From the NCBI GenBank assembly GCA_900540275.1, contig UQFO01000023.1:1-36842 (forward strand): 36,842 bases of DNA, in the 5' to 3' direction. This document shows, one piece after another, positions 16,584-25,274 of this stretch. Source of the DNA: an uncultured Oscillospiraceae bacterium. Its GTDB lineage: Bacteria > Bacillota > Clostridia > Oscillospirales > Acutalibacteraceae. A model generated the notes under the pieces. It saw nothing but the letters and a program-made list of their open reading frames with translations. It ran no database searches and was not told the origin of the DNA. The translations under genes were made by a program, and so were the position numbers. The number at the start of each line of letters is the position of its first letter. Position 1 is the stretch's first letter.

Positions 16584-16930
16584 TATATTTTCATCTCCAG
16601 ACGGCCCTGTTCCCCGCCAAATTCCAATAAAACAGAGAGGCCAAGCTTTTTTTCATTATCAAACGACGCCTCCACATCCAATATTTTGACCTGTGGAATT
16701 TGCGCTGCCGCCTCCTTTACCAAAAGCGCCGCCGTTTCGCCCAGCGGCTGTACGCTCTCAGTAAGCGTATGCAGTTCGCTCCCCAGCTCCCTGTCGTAGG
16801 GAAAGCTCCCTTTTTTTATTTTCAGGCATAAGCTTACCCGCTGCATAATCTCAGAAAGCCCGCTTAACAAATAAGGCATTCCCCGTCCGTCAAGCTCAAA
16901 TTCGCCGTTACCGTTTAATGCTGTGTCCAT
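16583..16930 (-). CDS. gp25/XkdS-like baseplate protein
   Basis: A 115-residue protein at the gp25/gpW position immediately before gpJ. It has the typical middle (KIKKGSFPYDRELGSELHTL) and a C-terminal strand-rich part. In contractile tails this protein forms part of the wedge and starts sheath assembly. It directly abuts the spike gene (zero gap) and overlaps gpJ by one base. Confidence 0.75.
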   Translation of the reverse strand: MDTALNGNGEFELDGRGMPYLLSGLSEIMQRVSLCLKIKKGSFPYDRELGSELHTLTESVQPLGETAALLVKEAAAQIPQVKILDVEASFDNEKKLGLSVLLEFGGEQGRLEMKI

Positions 16931-17278
16931 CTACGCACCTCCCGCAATCACTTTGCCGTTTGCAAGGATTGTTCCGTCGTTTTTCAGGATAAGCTCCGCC
17001 CCGCCCGCGGAATAAAGCATAATCTCGCCTGCCTCAAGCCCCTTGTCCTTTACGAATGAGCCAATACATACGCTGCCGCCGGAGGCAGGCAGCAGCACCG
17101 CGTCCGCGCCCTCGGGCGGCACATATGCGATTCCATACGGGGCTGCGACCGGAACGCCTACATGTTCGCCCGACGCCCGTACATTTACGCGCCCGCCTTC
17201 GGACAACGCAACCGTACCCTTATCCGCTATATTGTATCTCTCTACTCTTTTTTCAGCCATTTGCTTCATCAGCCACAT
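16931..17278 (-). CDS. small baseplate spike-like protein (gpV/XkdR position)
   Basis: A 115-residue protein. An OB-like core (GTVALSEGGRVNVRASG, YGIAYVPPEGADAVLL) is followed by the short repeating end SAGGAELILKNDGTILANGK, typical of phage spike proteins. GAGGAGG lies 7 bases before the ATG, and the gene overlaps the hub gene by 10 bases. It is short for a complete gpV, with little beta-helix, so it may only cap the hub. Confidence 0.6.
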   Translation of the reverse strand: MWLMKQMAEKRVERYNIADKGTVALSEGGRVNVRASGEHVGVPVAAPYGIAYVPPEGADAVLLPASGGSVCIGSFVKDKGLEAGEIMLYSAGGAELILKNDGTILANGKVIAGGA

Positions 17279-18216
17279 GTCAGTTCCTCCTCTATACGGT
17301 TGAGCGTCAGTGTCGTCGCCTCTTTGCCTGGCAGCAGCCTATACTGCAGGCCGCTTACATAAAGATTGCGATATGTTTCGCCGCATACCTCTGCCTGCGC
17401 GGCCTTTCCCAGAACCGCGGTCATTCTGGCGGGGCAGGTAAGTACCATTTCAAACGACTGCTTCCTTCCGCTTTTAAGTATCGTATCCGCCCGGCTTACC
17501 GGGACCGAAAGCGGATTCGCGGCGTTTAGGAAACGCTCTCTTTTGATTCGGCTTCCCTTTGCCTCTTTATCCTCTATAACCATATCGTAGCCTTGGTCAA
17601 TGCAGGTTTTGACAAAAATCCGAGATAAACGCTGATACCTTTTTATTTTTACATTTCCTTCTGTAAAGGGAAGCCCCTCCCTTCCGCCAAAGCAAAGGGG
17701 CACGCCTTCTTTTTTATATCCGCACATTAAAACACAGCCGTCGGGTGTTACGGCAGGCACACTGTCGAGACAGCTTCTGCAAAACAACGACAAAGCCTGC
17801 CACTGCGACATCCCCTTCAGAATTTCAAACCGCGCAGGCCTCTCCTTCCTGTCGCAGGAATACCGCGTAATCCCCAGCGGCAGGACATGGCGGCGGAAGA
17901 TATCGTCTGCGCCGGGCCGGTCGTAGCATTGCGGCTGCGCCTCGTTGTCGAGCAGCAGCGCGGCCATGCTCCTTGCAGTTATTTTAAGGACATTTCCGCT
18001 TGCGGAGCAAAACACTTCCTGTTCATCCACAATACCGCAGAATAAAGTTTCATCCCCGTCTGTTAAAATGATTTCCGATAATTCTGGTACGGCAGTATAT
18101 GCAAAAACCGCCGTCAAATCGTCGGCCGGCGCGCCTTCTTCCCTGTTGATGCACAGGCTCAGCGGCATAGGAAGCGCAACGTCTGCGCCCAGGGCCGTAA
18201 TTGCACTGGCATTCAT
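17269..18216 (-). CDS. baseplate hub protein (late control gpD/XkdQ-like)
   Basis: A 315-residue protein. Its N-terminal strands, the ILTDGDETLFCGIVDEQEV segment, ITARSMAALLLDNEA and the later FVKTCIDQGYDMVI region resemble XkdQ/gpD hub proteins, which form the trimeric centre of the baseplate. Length is close to XkdQ (about 325). It follows the LysM protein with an ATGA overlap and precedes the spike gene, as in PBSX. Confidence 0.78.
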   Translation of the reverse strand: MNASAITALGADVALPMPLSLCINREEGAPADDLTAVFAYTAVPELSEIILTDGDETLFCGIVDEQEVFCSASGNVLKITARSMAALLLDNEAQPQCYDRPGADDIFRRHVLPLGITRYSCDRKERPARFEILKGMSQWQALSLFCRSCLDSVPAVTPDGCVLMCGYKKEGVPLCFGGREGLPFTEGNVKIKRYQRLSRIFVKTCIDQGYDMVIEDKEAKGSRIKRERFLNAANPLSVPVSRADTILKSGRKQSFEMVLTCPARMTAVLGKAAQAEVCGETYRNLYVSGLQYRLLPGKEATTLTLNRIEEELTCG

Positions 18217-18734
18217 GGAAGGCCCACCTTCTCTCCTGTTTTCAGATTATCCGGTCGCCTGATATCCGGATTTTGCTTTAACAGCATTTCCACCGGCACG
18301 TCATATCGAAACGAAATGTCCCAAAGTGTTTCAGCCTCTCCCACCGTATGGAATTTTGCGCCGTCTGAATATTTTACAGGAGCACCATTTCTTTCCTCAA
18401 GAAAAACAAACCGATAGCTCAAAAAATCATCGGCGGGCGGCTGGGTAAGCTCCAGCATAGTAAAACGCGCAAAAAACGGCTCATAGCCGGGCAGGGAAAG
18501 CAAACCCCTTTTTCCCTTGTGCAGCAGCGATTGCAGTTCTTTATATTGGCGCACGCAATCGCGCCCGAAAAATTCCCCGGTTCCCGTCACGGTCTTCAGC
18601 CCGTTTCCCATATCCTGCAAAAGGCTGCCGTAAGGCGTTTCCAGCTCGTTCAAATTCCGTTTGTCTGTTACCTCAATACTTTTGGGATTATGCTGCAGGG
18701 AAAACCCGCAATACCGCATAGAAGCATGTATCAT
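18213..18734 (-). CDS. LysM baseplate protein (XkdP-like)
   Basis: A 173-residue protein. The N-terminal part (SMRYCGFSLQHNPKSIEV, GNGLKTVTGTGEFFG) matches the XkdP-type tail protein. Residues 128-173 are a LysM domain (FHTVGEAETLWDISFRY... NPDIRRPDNLKTGEKV) that may dock to peptidoglycan or inside the baseplate. In PBSX this gene directly follows the tape measure. Here it follows a 51-aa gene, with an ATGA overlap. Confidence 0.78.
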   Translation of the reverse strand: MIHASMRYCGFSLQHNPKSIEVTDKRNLNELETPYGSLLQDMGNGLKTVTGTGEFFGRDCVRQYKELQSLLHKGKRGLLSLPGYEPFFARFTMLELTQPPADDFLSYRFVFLEERNGAPVKYSDGAKFHTVGEAETLWDISFRYDVPVEMLLKQNPDIRRPDNLKTGEKVGLP

Positions 18735-18886
18735 GGCCCCGTCTCCTCTTCCTCTGTAAACGCGCCCGCAAACCGGCGGGCGTCCTGCTCAAAGACATCG
18801 GACAGCCGCCGTGCCCTTTCATTATCGTCAAGATACCCTGACGCAAACGAAAACGCCTCTTCTTTTTTCTTGAAATCGCCAATCAT
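18731..18886 (-). CDS. 51-residue phage protein of unknown function
   Basis: A small frame (MIGDFKKKEEAFSF..., ending EEEETGP) links its neighbours by ATGA overlaps at both ends (18883-18886 and 18731-18734), with a GGAG site in the end of the upstream gene. It is helical and highly charged, with a LDDNERARRLSD segment. It occupies the place where tail chaperone and tape measure genes normally stand. It could be a remnant of one, or a small assembly factor. I recognise no family. Confidence 0.75.
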   Translation of the reverse strand: MIGDFKKKEEAFSFASGYLDDNERARRLSDVFEQDARRFAGAFTEEEETGP

Positions 18887-19680
18887 TCTGATTCCTCCAT
18901 TTCCACTCTTTTTTCCGCGCGGATTATGGCTTTTTCCGTCATATACTTGCCGCTTTGGAAGGACTGTTCAATGCGCTCCCAGTGGCAGCCTTCAAACAGC
19001 ACGTTTCTGCCGCCGGATTTCATGCGCACCGTAAAATTATCGAGTGAAAAAATATCCGTCGCGCTTTTTTCTGTCAAAAAACGGCCGAGTGTGATTAAAT
19101 GCGCCCCGCCGCGGCAAACAAAAAAACGCGCGCCGCCTTCCCCAGAGCATTCAGCCGGATAAACGCGGTTTTCAGATTCTGCCTGCGCATTCTGTACGAA
19201 AAATACAGGTAAGCCGTTAATAGAAACGCCGATGGTACGGGCATCCTCTTCCAGTTGTGATTCCCCGTCATGCAGCGTTTCCAAAACAGTAAGCTTCAGG
19301 GTTCCTTTAAACGCGCAGGCATTGCTGTCGTATTTGACCGGATAGGATTCAATTTTCCTGTGTTGTGTATTGTCCCCGCCGCACTCGAGCACCTGCGCAA
19401 TTTCCGCAAGCGTCTCTGCACAGGCTTTTCCGCCCAAGCCCAAAGGGGATAACAGGTCGATGGTAATAATCAGCTGTTTTTCTTTCAGTATCCGCTCCGA
19501 CAGGGCGCCGCCCTTGACATGGCTCTTTACGCCGTCGATACCGACTGAAGCCGTCAGTCCTTTTACAGGAGTCTGAAACGGCTTTCTCGCGTATGCGCTT
19601 ACAAAAGTAATTTCATGCAGCGCAGGCGCTTCTTTTAATTCCTGTAAAATATCCTGCTCTACTAGATTAAACGCTTTCAT
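18883..19680 (-). CDS. unrecognised tail protein, possible terminator + tube-like fusion
   Basis: A 265-residue protein starting at MKAFNLVEQD, with GGAGG 6 bases before the ATG; a longer in-frame start inside the previous gene is not supported. Residues 1 to about 125 have the look of a tail terminator/adaptor (ITFVSAYARKPFQTPVKG, VSVGIDGVKS-like strands). The second half (GVSINGLPVFFVQNA; LGRFLTEKSATDIFSLDNF; W-E-R-I near a helical end) could be a tube-like domain. Neither assignment is certain. It is the only candidate tube protein in the operon. Confidence 0.6.
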   Translation of the reverse strand: MKAFNLVEQDILQELKEAPALHEITFVSAYARKPFQTPVKGLTASVGIDGVKSHVKGGALSERILKEKQLIITIDLLSPLGLGGKACAETLAEIAQVLECGGDNTQHRKIESYPVKYDSNACAFKGTLKLTVLETLHDGESQLEEDARTIGVSINGLPVFFVQNAQAESENRVYPAECSGEGGARFFVCRGGAHLITLGRFLTEKSATDIFSLDNFTVRMKSGGRNVLFEGCHWERIEQSFQSGKYMTEKAIIRAEKRVEMEESE

Positions 19681-20032
19681 CAAATGCCTCCGCTTTTGTA
19701 CATGGAGTAATGACAGCCCATACGTAAACAGGCTCATCCTGAAACAGATGAACCTCCGCGCGCTTGACCCTATAGGCCGTTTTAAGCGCGGGGCAGTCTA
19801 TCGTAATCTGTTCAAAGGGCTCTGTAAAGAGTACGTCCGGCATCCCATAATATAGGTAATGCCCGCCGTCGCAGTAGCCCTGCGGCAGGTAATGGCCGTC
19901 GATGTACATTTTGTTTTTGTAAAAAAGCGGATGTATCAGCGCTTTGGTTTTAACGCTCGGCCCGCTTTGCGATATAACAACGGCGCTTCCATACTTTTTA
20001 AGCATCTGCCTGACCGATACAGCCGTGTTCAT
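19667..20032 (-). CDS. head-tail adaptor-like phage protein
   Basis: A 121-residue protein (MNTAVSVRQMLKKYGSAVVI...). Position two genes after the capsid gene and a strand-rich middle (GHYLYYGMPDVLFTEPF, VKRAEVHLFQDEP) fit a head-closure/adaptor role (XkdH/XkdI position). It starts with an ATGA overlap with the preceding gene. I see no specific motif, so the role is inferred from synteny. Confidence 0.6.
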   Translation of the reverse strand: MNTAVSVRQMLKKYGSAVVISQSGPSVKTKALIHPLFYKNKMYIDGHYLPQGYCDGGHYLYYGMPDVLFTEPFEQITIDCPALKTAYRVKRAEVHLFQDEPVYVWAVITPCTKAEAFDESV

Positions 20033-20391
20033 GGCGCCACCCGCCCAAAAAAGAAATTTTCATCCTTCATGAAAGGTGCTATTTCCGCCTTTGCCGCTTC
20101 CCAGACCGCCAGCGCGCGCTGCCGGAGCGTCTGCTGAACGCCTATGCTGATATCGCCCGCCTGAAAGGAGGTAATATCCTCAGCCGCGCTGCAAAGCGCC
20201 ATTTTGTATAGGGCAAGGGCGGCGGCGGCTGTGTTCAGCCGCCTGCTGTTCTCCTCCTCTTTTACATTTGTTTTGAGCATCCCGCGCAGCTGGCCGATTG
20301 CATCCAAACAAAGCGCCGACCACTTGGACGCCTCTTCCGCGTCCAAGCCGGAAATCAACAGAAACCGTTCATAGACCTCTTTAAAATTCAT
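20029..20391 (-). CDS. head-tail connector-like phage protein
   Basis: A 120-residue, mostly helical protein (MNFKEVYERFLLISGLD..., AAAALALYKMALCSAAEDIT) immediately after the capsid gene. Helical gp6/YqbG-type connectors occupy this place in PBSX and skin-like elements. A GGGCGGCGGG stretch before the ATG is a weak ribosome site; coupling to the capsid gene 17 bases upstream may help. Confidence 0.65.
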   Translation of the reverse strand: MNFKEVYERFLLISGLDAEEASKWSALCLDAIGQLRGMLKTNVKEEENSRRLNTAAAALALYKMALCSAAEDITSFQAGDISIGVQQTLRQRALAVWEAAKAEIAPFMKDENFFFGRVAP

Positions 20392-20408
20392 CCCGCCGCC
20401 CCCATTTC

Positions 20409-21416
20409 TTAAAAAGTAAGCTTTTTAGCGGAATCGGTAAAAATTTTAGCAAAACCCGCAATACAGCTGATTGCCGCCCGCTCCAACTGACGGTCAATCA
20501 GCTTATCGTAATCTGTTAAAATATCCCCGGCCTGCACCATTTCGAGCGCACAGCTTTTATCGAGCCCGATGATGGTGTTGCCTTCAATGGACGGTACATG
20601 AATCAGCTGGGCGCCCATTGGCGTAATCATTTTTCCGGTTCCCTGGAACGTCAGCCCTGCCTGCGCATCCTGCAGCTCCGCCATGGAAAGCAGCTTCTGC
20701 ATGACAGCTGTCGGCGCAAGGATTGTATTGAGCTCGTACGGCGAAAGCCCGCCCCAAAGCTTGAGCAGGCTGGAATAGGTAAGCCCGTCTCCGTCCGCCG
20801 TTACCACCGCCGCCGGATTGCCGTTGCCGTCGCCGTTCAACAATACATCGACCGCATCCTTAAGCTGTGCCCGCGCGATATACGCGCCAATCTGGCGCAG
20901 CGTTACCGTAAAGAGGTCGAGCCGCTGGAAGCGCAGTGCCTCATAGGAAGAAACGAGCATCCTGCCCCTTTTCTGAAGCTTGACGAGATTTTCCTGCGTT
21001 TTGACGACCGTCTGCGGGATTGCCGCGCCCTCCGCCACCGGCTTTAGGCTTTTGTCGTCCTGCGTCGGCGTAGAAACAATACTGCGGTAATCCATTCCGT
21101 CAATCTTTGTGACGGCCGCCGTGATGTTCGGCAGTACGTCGGCTGCTTCCATCCCCTGCCTGACAGCACGGCTTACATATTCGGGAAACAACGCCGAAGA
21201 AGAGCTGCTCTGGAAAAATTTTTCCACCGCGTCCGAGTTCGCGCCGCTAACCTTGATATCGAAACGCTTGAGCTGGCGCTGGAACGCGTCAAGCCCGGAA
21301 AGCGGCGTGCCGTTGTAGTTTTCCGTCGGGTCAAGCTGTTCGAGCACCTGCGTCATGCTTTTTCCCCTGACTCCGTACATGCCTTTTTCAATCGTGATAT
21401 TTTCATACATTGCCAT
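20409..21416 (-). CDS. major capsid protein (HK97 fold)
   Basis: A 335-residue protein with the HK97-type layout. The N-arm/scaffold-like region has LSGLDAFQRQLKRFDIKVSG, then FFQSSSSSALFPEYVSRAVR. An E-loop/P-domain section (GRMLVSSYEALRFQRLDLF; AQLKDAVDVLLNGDGNGNPA) and a C-terminal A-domain with D-K-S-C-A-L-E-M follow. PBSX XkdG is similar in size. AAAGGAGGG lies 7 bases before the ATG. The strong ribosome site fits high expression. Confidence 0.85.
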   Translation of the reverse strand: MAMYENITIEKGMYGVRGKSMTQVLEQLDPTENYNGTPLSGLDAFQRQLKRFDIKVSGANSDAVEKFFQSSSSSALFPEYVSRAVRQGMEAADVLPNITAAVTKIDGMDYRSIVSTPTQDDKSLKPVAEGAAIPQTVVKTQENLVKLQKRGRMLVSSYEALRFQRLDLFTVTLRQIGAYIARAQLKDAVDVLLNGDGNGNPAAVVTADGDGLTYSSLLKLWGGLSPYELNTILAPTAVMQKLLSMAELQDAQAGLTFQGTGKMITPMGAQLIHVPSIEGNTIIGLDKSCALEMVQAGDILTDYDKLIDRQLERAAISCIAGFAKIFTDSAKKLTF

Positions 21417-21430
21417 CTGTTATCCCTCCT

Positions 21431-21766
21431 TTAAATTAAGATTCCGGCATTGCCATCCGCCGCGTCGAGTATTAGATGTTCCCTGCCGCCGGATACCGCT
21501 GCCTTTACTGCCGAGCCGTCCGCCGCGGACAGCTTTTGAAAACCCAATGCAACGCTGCCGCTTACCGGCACGCACGCATAGCCGCACGTCTGTACGCCGA
21601 CAAAACCTCCGCGCACATTGGCCGCAATCCCGATAAAGTCGTCGCCGTCTTCGCAGGCAGCGACCTCCCCGTTCTGCGTAAGCTTTACGAGCGACCCTTT
21701 TTTTACCGTCTCATCGCATTCAAAGGTAATCAACTTCTCATCATAACCGTTGAAAGATACTTTCAT
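21431..21766 (-). CDS. capsid decoration/head fibre-like small protein
   Basis: A 111-residue, beta-rich protein (MKVSFNGYDEKLITF; VKKGSLVKLTQNGEVAACEDGD; FIGIAANVRGGFVGVQ). The repeating G-V/A strand pattern and the position just before the capsid gene resemble DUF2190-type or gpD-like decoration proteins. AGGAGAGG lies 9 bases before the second Met codon, which was chosen over an ATG three codons upstream that overlaps the ribosome site. About 100 bases of intergenic space separate it from the protease gene. Confidence 0.6.
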   Translation of the reverse strand: MKVSFNGYDEKLITFECDETVKKGSLVKLTQNGEVAACEDGDDFIGIAANVRGGFVGVQTCGYACVPVSGSVALGFQKLSAADGSAVKAAVSGGREHLILDAADGNAGILI

Positions 21767-21867
21767 ATAATTCATCCTCTCCTATTTCCCGTCGTACCGC
21801 ACATGCGCTAATAATTTTTTATAACCCGAAACCGGGCTGGCTTCAGCTGTGAGCGGTGCAGACGCAA

Positions 21868-22842
21868 TCAAATGTGGTATTCCTGATTGTTTTCAATTTT
21901 TCGTTCCTGCCCATCCCCTTGGAAAAGCTGCGGCTTCCGCTCAAACAGCGCGGCGCTTTTTCTTTCATATGCGCTGCGAAACGCCTTGAGCTCCGCAATA
22001 TCCATCTTGTCTGCCAGGCTTTCCATCATGCGTTTGCCGATATCCGGCTGGACAAGTACGCTCAAGCGCACGACTTCGCTTTTCAAATCCTCGTGGTACT
22101 GCCTGCCGTACTGCGCGTCTGCCTCAAGAGTCTGGAGATAGCTGTATAGCTTTTTCACTTCCTGCGCGCTCAAGGAGACATCCCCCCCAAAAGACAATGC
22201 CTTTGTAATTTCCTTCAGCTCCTTCACCTGTCCTTCTTGCGTCTTCCAAGACTTGATAACTCCAGCCGAGCGCTGCGCTGGTACGGCGACGAAGCTCCAT
22301 TCATACGCGTCCGTCACTCCAGTGAGCACGTCGTGGCAGAGCTTTCCGCCATATGTCTTGCCCTTTTGATGGCGGCAGGCGTTTTTCTTCCTGTCCGCAC
22401 CGCAAATTGAGCATATATTCCCACTCACCGCGCAGCCGACGCTTACCTCCTTCTGGATGCCGGAATCCAGCGCAAGGATAAAATCCTCGTTCCTTTTCGA
22501 ACGCGGCAGGTATGCCTTAGCAATAAGCCGCAGGTAATCCTCTCCCGTTCGGGTTTTTCTGGCCGTGATTCTCTCTACGGTACAGTCGTAGATACGTGCC
22601 GTTTGGTTTTCCGCCTTCGGGTCATGGTCGAACACACCCGTTTTGCCTACAAAAAGCTCCTTGAGCGTATGTAACGCCTGCTCGTCGAACCGCTCAAAAT
22701 CGCGGTCGATGTCGTTGTCGCAAAGAACAACCGAAAAGGTGTAAACCTCTTCCTCCGACATTTCCCTGCGCGTATAGCGGTTAATCAGCGCCAGCTCTTC
22801 TTTATTGAGCTTTGCGTTCTTTATAATCTGTCCCTGCTTCAT
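21868..22842 (-). CDS. prohead protease/XkdF-like head protein with Cys-His cluster
   Basis: A 324-residue protein beginning MKQGQIIKNAKLNKEELALI, with AAGGGGGA 5 bases before the ATG, overlapping the portal gene by 41 bases. The N-terminal part has the prohead-protease look (VGKTGVFDHDP with a His; GIQKEVSVGCAV with a Ser near the expected site). A CSICGADRKKNACRH cluster followed by GKTYGGKLCHD probably binds zinc and is common in clostridial phage homologues. The C-terminal helical part (from about 220) could act as scaffold. Role: capsid maturation. Confidence 0.7.
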   Translation of the reverse strand: MKQGQIIKNAKLNKEELALINRYTRREMSEEEVYTFSVVLCDNDIDRDFERFDEQALHTLKELFVGKTGVFDHDPKAENQTARIYDCTVERITARKTRTGEDYLRLIAKAYLPRSKRNEDFILALDSGIQKEVSVGCAVSGNICSICGADRKKNACRHQKGKTYGGKLCHDVLTGVTDAYEWSFVAVPAQRSAGVIKSWKTQEGQVKELKEITKALSFGGDVSLSAQEVKKLYSYLQTLEADAQYGRQYHEDLKSEVVRLSVLVQPDIGKRMMESLADKMDIAELKAFRSAYERKSAALFERKPQLFQGDGQERKIENNQEYHI

Positions 22843-24007
22843 TTTGTTCCCCCTTTGCCTGTTCTTCAAGCTGCCGGGCCTGCGCGTTGAGAAGCCTTGC
22901 GTTTGCAAGCTGCGTTTCGTCCTGCAGGTTGATGTTGTTCCAGCAAATTTCAAATTCCTCGTCCTCGCCGTTCATGCGCATCCAGAGCCCGCATATCTTT
23001 TCAATCACAGGGGTGAGCAGGTTCCTGTAATATTCAAGCTCACTCGTCAGTATGTCCGCCTGCTGGCTCGACATGCGCTCCGTACTCGACCACGAAAGGC
23101 CGAGCAAAAACGGCGGAATCGAAAGCTTTGCGATAATCTGCTCCAGAATCTGGCGTACCGGTACCTCGCTGTCGAGCACCTGGTTATCCGCTCCGATGAC
23201 CTTGACGTTCACATCGCCGACTGAAACGAAATCGCTCACCTGCCCGCTGTCACGCATGGCCTTGCCCCACTGTTCTGCAATCTGCTGTGCCCGCTCACGC
23301 GTGAAGGCGCGTTCGCTCATATCGCCCGGCGGCTTGTATGTGACGGCAAACCTGATGTTTCCGACCCGTTCCCAGTTGACGCCCAACGTATGAAAGATTT
23401 TCAGCAGGATTCCACCAACAAACGGAAGCCCTTTTAAAACGGACGTCCCGCATAGCTTTCCCGGCTCAGGATTCAGCGGCGTGACGAGTATCAGCTCTTG
23501 ATTCGGCGCGGGGATGCTTTCGCCCGATGCGTTATTCATGCATACCGTAACGTCAAGCGGGTTTTTCTCCGCCCTGAGTTCAATTCCCTCAAGGCTTGCG
23601 TTATAAAGCGCCCCGATGCTTCTTCCGTCTGAGCACGGCACAATTTCCCCTACCGCGGTCCCATAGGTAAGCATCTGGTCGAGATACGCCGATAAAAAGG
23701 CTGTTATGCCGCTTGAGCATCCGCCAACTTTTACCGTCTTTAAAAACGTATTGATTCCCTTGCGCACGCGCGGGCTGCCGCATTCTACTGTAAAGTCGCC
23801 GGTCAACCGCACTGTTTTAAGAATAGCTGCGTCGATTATGGGAACCGCTTCCCGAAGCGCCGCGTAAAGCGTATGCTCCGCCGTTTTCAGTGGTACATAG
23901 CCATCGAGCGCCCGAAACGGATGCCGGCCTGAGTTTAACCCACGCGCCGTCTGCACGCTGGAAAAGCAGTCAGCCATTCTGCTGTTTTTTCTTTTTAATA
24001 GGCCCAC
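22802..24007 (-). CDS. phage portal protein
   Basis: A 401-residue protein. The GTG (VGLLKRKNSRMADCF) has GGAGGTGA just upstream and begins 4 bases after the terL stop; a longer ATG start would overlap terL. Portal features are the S-x-T-E-R-M-S-S-Q-Q-A helix region and the long C-terminal helical crown (ILTSELEYYRNLLTPVIEKI, then LLNAQARQLEEQ). It forms the dodecameric DNA channel at the capsid vertex. Size and order fit XkdE, though PBSX XkdE is somewhat longer. Confidence 0.82.
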   Translation of the reverse strand: MGLLKRKNSRMADCFSSVQTARGLNSGRHPFRALDGYVPLKTAEHTLYAALREAVPIIDAAILKTVRLTGDFTVECGSPRVRKGINTFLKTVKVGGCSSGITAFLSAYLDQMLTYGTAVGEIVPCSDGRSIGALYNASLEGIELRAEKNPLDVTVCMNNASGESIPAPNQELILVTPLNPEPGKLCGTSVLKGLPFVGGILLKIFHTLGVNWERVGNIRFAVTYKPPGDMSERAFTRERAQQIAEQWGKAMRDSGQVSDFVSVGDVNVKVIGADNQVLDSEVPVRQILEQIIAKLSIPPFLLGLSWSSTERMSSQQADILTSELEYYRNLLTPVIEKICGLWMRMNGEDEEFEICWNNINLQDETQLANARLLNAQARQLEEQAKGEQNEAGTDYKERKAQ

Positions 24008-24011
24008 AGCC

Positions 24012-25274
24012 TCACCTCCCCGTTCGCTGTGCGGCGATGGCATAAATGCCATCGCCCTGTTCTAAAAATGTAGTGACAAAATACCGGATGTCGTCCATTG
24101 CGTGGTCGTTTTCCTTCAATGGAATATCGCCCGCCTGTCCGTCGGACCAGCGGTACAGGCCAAATTCCCGAATTGCGTCCGTACAGCTTTTACAGATACG
24201 GATTCTCCCTTCCTTGAGCGCCGTGGATGTTTTCCGTATTCCGTCCAGTACGCTGTTGCGAGCGGGTATTACATGGTATTTTCCGTGACGGCGGATTGTC
24301 TCGATAAAGCTCAGCGCCGACGGGTCGACCACAATCCCCGCAGGCTCTCTTCCGTCCAGCAGCCGGCAAAGCTGTACATAATACTCTTCATCCGTTTTCT
24401 GGAAGCCCTCCCTTTTCGAATCAAAGTAATATTCGCCGATTCGGTACCACCTATCCCTCTGCTCGCCCCATAAGCCAAACGACGCCGGATTTTTTGTACC
24501 GTAATCACAGGAAACGGCATAACGCTCAAACGGTCCTGAGGGAACCTCACAGAACATGCCTCCCTGTGACATAAACGGGTAGACGGCGCCTTGAGCGCAA
24601 ACCCATTTCCCCTCGACGAAACGCTCGTAAAACGTTCCCGTATAAAGCGTCCGGTAACGCCTGAGCATTTCTTCCGGCAGGGAAGGATTGTCCTCCATCC
24701 TAAAATGGAGGTAGAGGGCGTTTTTCTGTTCCTGCTTTAAAATCCATTCCTGCCGGAACCAGTGCTGGGGATACTCCGGATTGCAATTGAACCAAAACTT
24801 TGAGCCGTTTACAGAGCATCTCGCGATTGCCTGCTCCACAAAGGAACGCGGCATAAGGGCCACCTCGTCGAACAGCACGCCGCAAAGCGTCATGCCCTGT
24901 ATCAGAGCGGCGGAGGATTCATCACGCCCGCCGAACAAATAAAAGCGGTTCACGCATGTCCCGCGCGAAATCTCAATCACATTGGACGAAACCTTTTCGC
25001 GGCAGACAAACCCAAGCTCAGAAAGCACCGGAAACAGGGGTATCACAAGATTGCGCCGCAGGGAACGGATTGTCTTCCCGCAAAGGGCAAAGCTTTTTCC
25101 CTCAAACCGGTAGAAAGCCCATGCCACGAACGAAATGCCCATACACATCGTCTTGCCGCTGCGCACCGCTCCATCGCATATTATGGCGTCTTTCGTATGG
25201 TCCGCGCTTTCTTCACACCACCAGGTAAGGGCGCGCAGCTGCTTTTGGGAAAAGGGATAAAACTGTTTTGTCAT
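24012..25274 (-). CDS. terL: terminase large subunit (PBSX family)
   Basis: The packaging motor ATPase and nuclease, 420 residues. Walker A GAVRSGKT sits at 35-42 and Walker B VLFDE at 133-137. The nuclease part has acidic residues in SCDYGT (D257), VVDPSA (D317) and DHAMDDIRYF (D390/D394). All catalytic elements are present, so packaging could be functional. It starts inside the end of terS with a 4-bp ATGA overlap. Confidence 0.93.
   Translation of the reverse strand: MTKQFYPFSQKQLRALTWWCEESADHTKDAIICDGAVRSGKTMCMGISFVAWAFYRFEGKSFALCGKTIRSLRRNLVIPLFPVLSELGFVCREKVSSNVIEISRGTCVNRFYLFGGRDESSAALIQGMTLCGVLFDEVALMPRSFVEQAIARCSVNGSKFWFNCNPEYPQHWFRQEWILKQEQKNALYLHFRMEDNPSLPEEMLRRYRTLYTGTFYERFVEGKWVCAQGAVYPFMSQGGMFCEVPSGPFERYAVSCDYGTKNPASFGLWGEQRDRWYRIGEYYFDSKREGFQKTDEEYYVQLCRLLDGREPAGIVVDPSALSFIETIRRHGKYHVIPARNSVLDGIRKTSTALKEGRIRICKSCTDAIREFGLYRWSDGQAGDIPLKENDHAMDDIRYFVTTFLEQGDGIYAIAAQRTGR

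Noticed and set aside
18688..18882. 64-codon leftward frame over the same DNA as the 51-aa gene
   Set aside because: It is Arg-rich without a ribosome site, whereas the alternative frame has overlaps with both neighbours.
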